In this document: positions 1-5,385 of the stretch, one piece after another
Position numbering within the stretch: the first letter of the stretch is position 1
Layout: each line of letters starts with the position of its first letter
Assembly (NCBI GenBank): GCA_023428365.1
Contig: JAEYYQ010000024.1
Span: 1-5,890, forward strand
Direction of reading: 5' to 3'
Source: Pseudomonadota bacterium
Lineage (GTDB): Bacteria > Pseudomonadota > Alphaproteobacteria > Rhizobiales > Hyphomicrobiaceae
Length of the DNA stretch: 5,890 bases
Notes under the pieces: model-generated
What the model saw: only the letters and a program-made list of their open reading frames with translations
Database searches by the model: none
Told to the model about the DNA's origin: nothing
Position numbers and translations under genes: made by a program

Positions 1-411
1 GGCTGCGATGACTGCCTCGCTGTCTGCCCGTGGAACAAGTTCGCCGAAGCGTCGCGCGAGATGCGCTTCCACAAGCGCCCCGAGACGCCCGAGCCGCCAT
101 TAGCCGAATTGCTGCAACTGGACGACAGCGCCTTCCGCCTGCGATTTGCGGGCACCCCAATCAAACGTACCGGCCGCGGCCGGGTCATTCGCAACGTGTT
201 GATAGCGGCGGGAAATTCAGGAGATCTCAGTCTACTGCCACATGTCGAACGCCTAGCGACCGACGCATCCCCGTTGGTCCGTGCGATGGCGGCGTGGGCA
301 GCGTGGCGGCTATGTGATCGTGAAACCTATCAGCGGCTCGGCGCGCAATTCAGCCGCCGCGAGCAGGATGGCGACGTGCGTGCCGAATGGGCACGGGAGA
401 CTTCGGCGTGA
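1..411 (+). CDS. queG: Epoxyqueuosine reductase QueG, C-terminal part (5' end outside window)
   Basis: The frame is open from base 1 and ends at the TGA at 409-411, giving the last 136 residues. QueG is a cytosolic cobalamin- and 4Fe-4S-dependent enzyme that reduces epoxyqueuosine to queuosine at the wobble position of tRNAs, the last step of queuosine synthesis. The visible start reads GCDDCLAVCPWNKFA, the second ferredoxin-type cluster motif (Cys2, Cys5, Cys9 of the fragment, then Pro-Trp-Asn-Lys-Phe), which is highly characteristic of QueG. After it comes a helical tail (about residues 55-115, RNVLIAAGNSGD then LLPHVERLATDASPLVRAMA), matching the HEAT-like repeat domain at the QueG C-terminus. 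The catalytic cobalamin-binding domain and the first cluster lie upstream and cannot be checked. The stop overlaps the start of the next gene, which suggests co-translation. Confidence 0.95.
   Translation, partial: GCDDCLAVCPWNKFAEASREMRFHKRPETPEPPLAELLQLDDSAFRLRFAGTPIKRTGRGRVIRNVLIAAGNSGDLSLLPHVERLATDASPLVRAMAAWAAWRLCDRETYQRLGAQFSRREQDGDVRAEWARETSA
395..400 (+). promoter_or_regulatory. Shine-Dalgarno for the SDR gene, inside the queG 3' end
   Basis: GGGAGA lies seven bases before the GTG at 408. It is the reason for choosing that GTG over the in-frame ATG at 387, which would place this purine tract inside the gene and has no comparable site of its own. Confidence 0.65.
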
Positions 412-1268
412 ACAAGCTTTTCTGTTTCGGCCTGGGCTATAGCGCGCGCACACTGGTCTCCCAGTTGCGCGGACAGGACTGGCAGATTTACGGAACAGCG
501 CGATCACTCGAAAAGCTGAGCCAGATCATCAGCATGGGGGTCGAAAGCCACGTATTCGATGGCCAGACTGCCAGCGCAACAGCGCGTGATGCTATCGTGA
601 AAACAACGCACGTCCTCGTCTCCGCGCCACCTGGATCGAACGGTGATCCAGTTTTGGCATATCATGCAAAAGATCTGGCCAGCGCGCCGTCCCTCGAATG
701 GATCGGCTATCTGTCCACCGTTGGCGTCTATGGGGATTGGCAGGGCGAATGGGTGGATGAAAACACTCCTCCACGCCCTCTCTCCGAGCGCAGTCGCTGC
801 CGCCTCGAAGCGGAGACCGCCTGGCTGGAGTTCGGGGCCCGGACCGGAAAGCGCGTCAGAATATTCCGCCTTTCCGGAATCTACGGCCCCGGCCGCGGTC
901 CGTTCGAAAAGGTGCGCACTGGAACTGCCCAACGCATCATCAAGCCCGGCCAGGTCTTCAATCGCATTCACGTCGACGACATTGCGCGTGTGCTGATCGC
1001 GTCAATGAGCGGGCGCGGCCAGCATTCCATCTATAACGTCACGGATGACGAACCAGCGCCGCCGGAGGATGTCGTGACATTTGCAGCGGGCTTGCTCGGC
1101 ATCTCACCGCCGCCTGAAATTGATTTCGACACAGCCAATCTCAAACCCATGGCGGCGAGCTTCTATTCCGAAAACAAGCGCGTACGGAATGCGCGGATCA
1201 AGGACGATCTCGCGGTTGCATTGGCATTTCCGACGTATCGAGAAGGCCTGCAAAATCTGCTCAATTAA
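408..1268 (+). CDS. Atypical SDR-family NAD(P)-binding protein (YeeZ-like epimerase/dehydratase fold)
   Basis: A 286-residue protein when started at GTG 408; the alternative in-frame ATG at 387 adds seven residues. The Rossmann nucleotide site is at the extreme N-terminus (CFGLGYSARTL, Gly8-x-Gly10-x-x-Ala13), which favours the shorter start because nothing should precede the first beta strand by much. Further extended-SDR landmarks are YLSTVGVYGDW (about 101-111), FRLSGIYGPGR (153-163) and NRIHVDDIARV (185-195). The usual YxxxK catalytic pair seems absent: the aligned segment SERSRCRLEAE (126-136) has Arg128 and Arg132 instead of Tyr and Lys. It may therefore be an atypical SDR that binds nucleotide but is not a classical dehydrogenase; the substrate is unknown. 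The GTG overlaps the queG TGA, so expression is probably coupled to queG. A link to queuosine metabolism is only suggested by position. Confidence 0.88.
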   Translation: MNKLFCFGLGYSARTLVSQLRGQDWQIYGTARSLEKLSQIISMGVESHVFDGQTASATARDAIVKTTHVLVSAPPGSNGDPVLAYHAKDLASAPSLEWIGYLSTVGVYGDWQGEWVDENTPPRPLSERSRCRLEAETAWLEFGARTGKRVRIFRLSGIYGPGRGPFEKVRTGTAQRIIKPGQVFNRIHVDDIARVLIASMSGRGQHSIYNVTDDEPAPPEDVVTFAAGLLGISPPPEIDFDTANLKPMAASFYSENKRVRNARIKDDLAVALAFPTYREGLQNLLN

Positions 1269-1277
1269 TAGTTCGTT

Positions 1278-1304
1278 CAGGGAGTATTCACCTCGGCTCC
1301 CCTG
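1278..1304 (+). terminator. Candidate weak terminator hairpin after the SDR gene
   Basis: CAGGGAG (1278-1284) can pair with CTCCCCTG (1297-1304) with one bulged C, around a 12-base loop, ten bases after the SDR stop. Only three T follow directly, so as an intrinsic terminator it is weak. The position between two plus-strand genes is suitable; function is inferred only. Confidence 0.3.
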
Positions 1305-1314
1305 TTTGGCCCCA

Positions 1315-1336
1315 CTTTTCACGTACGTGACAAAAG
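1315..1336. promoter_or_regulatory. Inverted repeat centred on CACGTACGTG
   Basis: A perfect 10-base palindrome, CACGTACGTG (1320-1329), is flanked by CTTTT on the left (1315-1319) and AAAAG on the right (1332-1336), with a two-base offset (AC) on the right side. As RNA the zero-length centre makes a poor hairpin unless the inner bases open, so a DNA-binding operator for the downstream coiled-coil gene (start 81 bases further on) is at least as plausible. No regulator can be named. The rest of the 1269-1416 gap shows no convincing sigma-70 promoter. Confidence 0.3.
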
Positions 1337-1416
1337 GGTCGCGGGGAGACCTGAGTTAAGGCCAACGGGCCATTCTTCGCGGCTTTCCCAATGCGTTTGT
1401 CGCGGAGCGTTTTCCA

Positions 1417-3171
1417 ATGCGCTTGCCCCCTGCTTCTTCCCGGCTTTCCGTCATTGCAACTGCACTCGCAGTTCTTGTTCTGCTGCCAGCCTGCACCGTC
1501 GAGGCGGGGGACGAAGCCGCCCACGCGATCGCCGAAAAGTTCGCTGGTGAGGGCGCACCGAAAGCTGCCGGCAAAACTCCGGATAAGATTGCAGCGGCTG
1601 ATGCTCCGGCGGAAAGCAAATCCGTCGTATTGCCCGCTGCCTCGACGCAAGCGGAAGTGAAAATCATTTCGCAACCGCTCGTGGACCCGAAGTCCGCCGC
1701 CGAAAAGAAGGCGCCGCCCGCAGTCGCAAAGCCATCAGCCGCAGAGCGCAAGCAGGCGGAAGCAAGACGCAAAGCACAGGAAAAGGCCGAGGCAGAGCGG
1801 AAGGCAAAAGCTCAGCGCAAGGCCGACGAAGAGGACATGCTCGCGCGGGCACGGGCGGAAGCCGAAGAACGCCGGCTCGCTCAGGAAAAGCGATTAAAGG
1901 ACATCGAGCGCGCGGAAGCAGAAGCCGAGGCCCAAGAAGCGCGTAAAGCCGCGGAGGCACGCCGCCTCGCAGAGCAGCAGCGTGAGCGAGAGGCTGAAGA
2001 GCAGCGGAAAGCTGGAGAAGCGCGCAGACTTGCCGAGATTGCGGCGCAGGACGAAGCACGTCGGGTTGTAGAGCAGCGCGAACGAGAGGCCGAACAACAG
2101 CGGAAGGCCGAGGAAACGCGTCGGCTCGCTGAGCTTGCTGCCCAAGAAGATGCGCGCCGTATCGCCGAACAGCGCGAACGAGAGGCCGAACAACAGCGGA
2201 AGGCGGCCGAAACTCGCAGGCTTGCGGAGATCGCTGCCCAAGAAGACGCACGCCGCGTCGCGGAACAGCGTCAACGCGAAGCTGAAGCTCAGCGTAAAGC
2301 CGCTGAAGCTCGCATGATGGCAGAACTCGCCGCTCAGGAAGAGGCGCGCCGCGCCGAGCAGGAAAAACTTCATCGGGCCGCCGAAGAGCGTCGACTCGCG
2401 GCGGAGCGCCTGCTGGCTGAGGAAGATATGCGTCGGATGGCTCAGGCGAAGGCCGTCGCGGAAATGGCCGAACGCACCCGTCAGGCTGAATTGGCAAGGC
2501 AGTACGATCAGGAAGAAGCGCGTGCGGTTCGCCACGAAGTCGCGCGTCTGGAATCTCAGCGTGAGGCTGAAAACCAACGACTTTCTGACCGGTTGCGCGA
2601 GATCCGGCAAACCCGTTCAGACGATGCGATGACGCTGCTGCCTCCGTTCGGACTCGGTGGCCCGCGATCCACGGACGTCTATGCCGATCAGGATGACCTT
2701 CATTCCTCGCGCAACAGTACGCGCGTCACCATCCTGTTGCTGATGGAGCCTGGTAACCGCGGCATCCGCCGCTTCAACAAGACGGGAGATCCGATCCTTT
2801 GCCTGGATCGGAGCTGCTACGTCAGCCAGGGCGCAGCGCAGCCGGCCAGCGAGATCGCTCGCAGCCGCGCGTTCGGTCCAGGCGTCGCGCTCGGATCGCG
2901 TGCCGGGTCATGTGAGAATTCCCTGACCTGCGTATTCCGCAATGTCGATCTTGGCGGCCGGTCCGCTGAGGTGCAACCGATCGACCTGCGCGTGCTTCGA
3001 CACGATCGGCGCGAACTGCGGTCGGTCGAGGCGGATCGGACGTGCCGCGTCACGTCTGGCCAGCTCACTAGCCGCCGCCCCGTCATTGCCGACAGCTACA
3101 CGCTCTGGATCGTGCCGGTAGCGGTTGCTGAACGGGCAGGCGCGATGGCCTTGGATACAGCCGTTCGTTAG
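1417..3171 (+). CDS. Exported coiled-coil protein, probable lipoprotein, with five-Cys C-terminal domain; function unknown
   Basis: A 584-residue protein. The start ATG has GGAG at 1404-1407, nine bases upstream. Residues 1-26 form a signal peptide: Arg at 2 and 9, a hydrophobic stretch about 11-23, then LLPAC ending at Cys26. That is a near-lipobox (Pro at -2 is unusual), so it is either a lipoprotein or a secreted protein cleaved near here. Residues 27-100 are Ala/Pro/Lys-rich linker. About 105-398 is almost continuous Ala/Glu/Arg/Gln/Lys helix, with tandem repeats at 182-310, resembling TolA-like periplasmic stalks. About 399-584 is a different, globular-looking domain: a beta segment RVTILLLMEPGNRGIRRF (436-453) and Cys at 462, 467, 499, 505 and 543, which suit disulfides in the periplasm. 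I recall similar C-terminal domains in uncharacterised Hyphomicrobiales proteins but cannot name the family. It stands alone: a 148-base gap upstream, a convergent gene downstream. Confidence 0.88.
   Translation: MRLPPASSRLSVIATALAVLVLLPACTVEAGDEAAHAIAEKFAGEGAPKAAGKTPDKIAAADAPAESKSVVLPAASTQAEVKIISQPLVDPKSAAEKKAPPAVAKPSAAERKQAEARRKAQEKAEAERKAKAQRKADEEDMLARARAEAEERRLAQEKRLKDIERAEAEAEAQEARKAAEARRLAEQQREREAEEQRKAGEARRLAEIAAQDEARRVVEQREREAEQQRKAEETRRLAELAAQEDARRIAEQREREAEQQRKAAETRRLAEIAAQEDARRVAEQRQREAEAQRKAAEARMMAELAAQEEARRAEQEKLHRAAEERRLAAERLLAEEDMRRMAQAKAVAEMAERTRQAELARQYDQEEARAVRHEVARLESQREAENQRLSDRLREIRQTRSDDAMTLLPPFGLGGPRSTDVYADQDDLHSSRNSTRVTILLLMEPGNRGIRRFNKTGDPILCLDRSCYVSQGAAQPASEIARSRAFGPGVALGSRAGSCENSLTCVFRNVDLGGRSAEVQPIDLRVLRHDRRELRSVEADRTCRVTSGQLTSRRPVIADSYTLWIVPVAVAERAGAMALDTAVR
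1960..2346 (+). repeat. Four tandem 96-99-bp coding repeats (32-33 aa helical units)
   Basis: Residues 182-214, 215-246, 247-278 and 279-310 of the coiled-coil protein are copies of one unit. Each begins Arg-Arg, then roughly EQREREAEQQRKA, then RRLAE(I/L)AAQ(E/D)(E/D)A. The first is 33 residues, the others 32. Repetition is also clear in the DNA: a 35-base stretch is identical at 2074-2108 and 2170-2204, exactly 96 bases apart, and a 14-base stretch at 2137-2150 recurs at 2233-2246. The second and third units are therefore a recent duplication; units one and four have diverged. A fifth degenerate unit may begin at residue 311. Confidence 0.9.
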
Positions 3172-3214
3172 GATTCCTTCTACGAACACAGCGCAGCGCT
3201 GAACCGCTAGCAGG

Positions 3215-4000
3215 TTAGGCCTCGAACGCGTTCTCCTCGATCAAGCGGAACAGCAGATCGATATCTTCAGGCCGCGACAGTCGATGCTCACCATCGGGCA
3301 CCGAGGTGAGCTCGACCCAGCCGCCGGCCAGCTTTTTCTCGAGTTCAAACACGTGCTCCCAGGGCACGTCGGGATCTTGTAGCCCCTGGAGGATGCACAC
3401 CGGCCGGCCTGGGTCCCAGGTTGTCTGCCCAAACAGGTGCTGTCGGCCGTCTTCGATAAGATCGCATGTGATCGGATAAGGCTCGCCATAAATCGACGGC
3501 CGCAGCCAAACACCCGTCTCCTGGATCGTCTGGCGGACATCCTCGGGGAATTTGTCCCACATCAGGGTTTCCGTCATATCCCAGGCGGGTGCGATGAGAA
3601 CCAGCGCCTTGATCCGGCTCGCTTCCTTAGGGTCTTCGGCCAACAATTGACGCAACAGCAGCAGCGCCAAATAGCCGCCCATACTGGAGCCGACGACGAT
3701 GACCTGACCACGCGTCACTCGGGAGAAAATCTCGCGCGTTTCCTCAAGCCAGCGGCTGATGGTGCCGTCCTCGAAACTTCCCTGCGACTGGCCATGCCCG
3801 CTATAGTCGAAGCGCGTGCAGGCCAATCCCTTCTCGCGCGCCCACGCACTGAGCGCGCTCGCCTTGGTACTGACCATGTCCGACTTGAAGCCCGGCAACC
3901 AGATCAGCTCCGGCTCCGCGCCTGCATCACGCAGCACGGCAATCCGCCGACGAGCTGTGCCTTCGCCGACCTGAAGGTATTGCGGGTTCGAATCGGTCAT
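3215..4000 (-). CDS. Alpha/beta hydrolase, ABHD10-like serine esterase/thioesterase
   Basis: A 261-residue cytosolic protein with no signal peptide. The alpha/beta hydrolase landmarks are in order: oxyanion-hole region WLPGFKSDM (34-42), DYSGHGQS (65-72), nucleophile elbow GSSMGG with Ser106, acid loop GLQDPDVPW with Asp209, and GEHRLS with His239. All three catalytic residues are present, so it should be active. The pattern resembles the ABHD10-type group, whose human member is a mitochondrial acyl-protein thioesterase and acyl-glucuronide esterase; the substrate here cannot be read from sequence. The ATG at 4000 follows GGGAGG (4012-4017 on this strand) with 11 bases between, somewhat long; an in-frame stop just upstream leaves no better start. 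It converges on the coiled-coil gene (43-base gap with no clear terminator) and diverges from the glycosyltransferase. From memory, alphaproteobacteria often carry an alpha/beta hydrolase gene near infC, so this is probably ancestral context. Confidence 0.92.
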   Translation of the reverse strand: MTDSNPQYLQVGEGTARRRIAVLRDAGAEPELIWLPGFKSDMVSTKASALSAWAREKGLACTRFDYSGHGQSQGSFEDGTISRWLEETREIFSRVTRGQVIVVGSSMGGYLALLLLRQLLAEDPKEASRIKALVLIAPAWDMTETLMWDKFPEDVRQTIQETGVWLRPSIYGEPYPITCDLIEDGRQHLFGQTTWDPGRPVCILQGLQDPDVPWEHVFELEKKLAGGWVELTSVPDGEHRLSRPEDIDLLFRLIEENAFEA

Positions 4001-4035
4001 CCTAGTGATGTCCTCCCAGTCTCAACGAGGCTCAT
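4001..4035. promoter_or_regulatory. 35-base divergent start region between hydrolase and glycosyltransferase
   Basis: Only 35 bases separate the two start codons, and both ribosome-binding sites lie inside: GAGG at 4027-4030 on the plus strand, five bases before the GTG at 4036, and GGGAGG (plus-strand positions 4012-4017) for the hydrolase. Any promoter for either gene must therefore reach into the coding sequence of the other. For the glycosyltransferase a poor candidate is TTGCGG (3980-3985) and TAGTGA (4003-4008) with a 17-base spacer; the -10 match is weak and I do not call it a promoter. Confidence 0.5.
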
Positions 4036-5232
4036 GTGCCCCAACGCCGTCCGACGATACTGCAGATCATCCCGCGTCTCGACATCGGTGGCGCCGAACG
4101 CACGACGGTCGAGATCACGGAGGCCATCGTGAGTGCGGGCGGCCGAGCCCTCGTCGTCGCCGAGGGAGGTCGCTTGGTGCCGCAGATCACACAGGCCGGC
4201 GGTGAATTCATCGCAATGGACGCGGCGAGCAAGAACCCACTGACAATTCTCGGCAATGCGCGCAAGTTGCAGCGGCTTATCGCGCAGGAAAACGTTGACC
4301 TGCTGCATGCCCGCAGTCGCGCGCCAGCGTGGAGCGCTTTGATGGCCGCGCGCCGCTCGCAAAAGCCGTTTGTGACGACCTATCACGGTGCGTACAGCGT
4401 CAACGGCTACCTCAAGCGGACGTACAGCAGCATCATGGCACGCGGTGACATCGTCATCGCCAACTCCAACTACATTGCTGATACGATCCGCAGCCGCTTC
4501 GGCACACCCGAGGCTCGCATGCGCATCATCTATCGGGGGATCGACGATGGTTTCGATCCGGCGCGGGTGTCGAGCGACCGGGTTGAACAGCTACGCACGG
4601 CCTGGGGCGTCGCGCCGGATCAGCGCGTGATCCTTCATGCTGCGCGAATGACAACCCGCAAAGGTCAAAGCGTTCTGATCGGCGCCACAGCGGCAATCGT
4701 ATCGCAGTCGTCCATACCTGATGATTGGATCGTCATCCTTGCAGGCGATCAAGGCGGGCGGGGTGATTACATCGAAGCTCTCAAACGCCAAATTGCGACA
4801 GCGGGGCTGCAGGATCGTGTGCGCCTCGTGGGTCGCGTCGATGACATGCCAGCCGCCTATCTCGCCGCCCAAGTCGCCATTGCAGCGTCGAGCGAACCGG
4901 AAGCGTTTGGCCGTGTCGCCGCCGAGGCGGAAGCCATGGGCTGTCCGGTGATCGCGACCAGGGTCGGCGGAGCGTCGGAGGCTGTTCGCGCCGAGCCGGA
5001 GTTCGGGCCAGACGAAATGACAGGCTGGCTGGTGCCACCCGGCGATGTACCGGCGCTCGCCGAAAAGCTGACCCTCGCGTTGCGGCTCTCGGACGACCAG
5101 AGGGCTACAATCGGCGCGCGCGCCAGGCAATTCGTCACGCAATCCTTCACCCTTGCTGCAATGCAGCAAGCAACCTTGCGTGTTTACGACGAGCTGCTGG
5201 GCTCTCAATTGGCGAACCAAGCACGATCCTAA
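4036..5232 (+). CDS. Glycosyltransferase family 4 (GT-B fold, retaining)
   Basis: A 398-residue protein. The start is the GTG at 4036, five bases after GAGG; the overlapping ATG at 4034 is in another frame, and an in-frame TGA at 4006-4008 excludes an upstream start. The N-terminal acceptor domain opens with LQIIPRLDIGGAERTTVE (9-26), the glycine-rich loop typical of GT4 enzymes, and has TYHGAY (115-120) and IANSNYIADTI (141-151). The C-terminal nucleotide-sugar domain has Lys209 in TTRKGQS, the VRLVGRVDDM segment (262-271), and the EPEAFGRVAAEAEAMGCP motif (287-304), where Glu289 and Glu297 form the E(x7)E signature. GT4 enzymes move a sugar from a nucleotide-sugar donor onto lipid or glycan acceptors, usually at the inner face of the membrane, for LPS, capsule or exopolysaccharide. 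Donor and acceptor are unknown; no other polysaccharide genes are in the window. No membrane segment is seen. Confidence 0.93.
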   Translation: MPQRRPTILQIIPRLDIGGAERTTVEITEAIVSAGGRALVVAEGGRLVPQITQAGGEFIAMDAASKNPLTILGNARKLQRLIAQENVDLLHARSRAPAWSALMAARRSQKPFVTTYHGAYSVNGYLKRTYSSIMARGDIVIANSNYIADTIRSRFGTPEARMRIIYRGIDDGFDPARVSSDRVEQLRTAWGVAPDQRVILHAARMTTRKGQSVLIGATAAIVSQSSIPDDWIVILAGDQGGRGDYIEALKRQIATAGLQDRVRLVGRVDDMPAAYLAAQVAIAASSEPEAFGRVAAEAEAMGCPVIATRVGGASEAVRAEPEFGPDEMTGWLVPPGDVPALAEKLTLALRLSDDQRATIGARARQFVTQSFTLAAMQQATLRVYDELLGSQLANQARS

Positions 5233-5261
5233 GCATTTGTTTGTTGGCGCAAGACGGGTGC

Positions 5262-5290
5262 TTGACTTGAATTGCAATCTTCCCGATCTT
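5262..5290 (+). promoter_or_regulatory. Candidate sigma-70-type promoter for infC
   Basis: TTGACT (5262-5267) is a good -35 match. Seventeen bases later, GATCTT (5285-5290) is a poor but tolerable -10. Transcription would begin near 5297, leaving a leader of about 90 bases before the infC start. Read-through from the glycosyltransferase is the alternative. Confidence 0.4.
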
Positions 5291-5312
5291 CCAGCGAAAC
5301 GGGTGGACGGAA

Positions 5313-5330
5313 GGTCGCAGGTGCGCGACC
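5313..5330 (+). other. Hairpin in the infC leader (terminator or leader structure)
   Basis: GGTCGC (5313-5318) and GCGACC (5325-5330) form a perfect 6-bp, mostly GC stem with a 6-base loop. A TTTTCTT tract begins five bases later (5336-5342). The offset of the T-run makes a standard intrinsic terminator for the glycosyltransferase doubtful; a leader structure in the infC mRNA is equally possible. The rest of 5233-5385 shows no open reading frame that looks coding. Confidence 0.35.
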
Positions 5331-5374
5331 AAGCGTTTTCTTGCTACCCAAGTCCAAAATTTGAAACTGACGAT

Positions 5375-5379
5375 GGAGA
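5375..5379 (+). promoter_or_regulatory. Shine-Dalgarno that fixes the infC start at ATC
   Basis: GGAGA lies six bases before the ATC at 5386, an ideal spacing. The first in-frame ATG (5398) is 18 bases away, too far to be served by this site, and no other purine-rich site lies between them. Confidence 0.7.
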
Positions 5380-5385
5380 CTTCAA

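Noticed and set aside
1356..1372. GGCC-aacg-GGCC inverted repeat
   Set aside because: A 4-bp stem without a T-run in GC-rich DNA is expected by chance.
1664..2610. Long antisense open frames (277 and 238 codons) opposite the coiled-coil gene
   Set aside because: They are byproducts of the low-complexity Ala/Glu/Arg coding repeat: their translations are Arg/Pro/Leu-rich or Leu/Phe-rich and repetitive, with no recognisable domain.
3190..3208. AGCGC-A-GCGCT palindrome between the convergent genes as a bidirectional terminator
   Set aside because: The one-base centre cannot form a hairpin loop, the alternative AGCG/CGCT stem has only 4 bp, and there is no T-run on either strand.
3437..4132. 231-codon plus-strand frame opposite the hydrolase
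   Set aside because: It is fully antisense to a hydrolase with an intact catalytic triad, runs into the glycosyltransferase start, and its translation resembles no family I know.
4591..5277. 228-codon minus-strand frame opposite the glycosyltransferase
   Set aside because: The plus-strand protein carries full GT4 motifs through this interval; the antisense product is Arg/His/Cys-rich with no domain.
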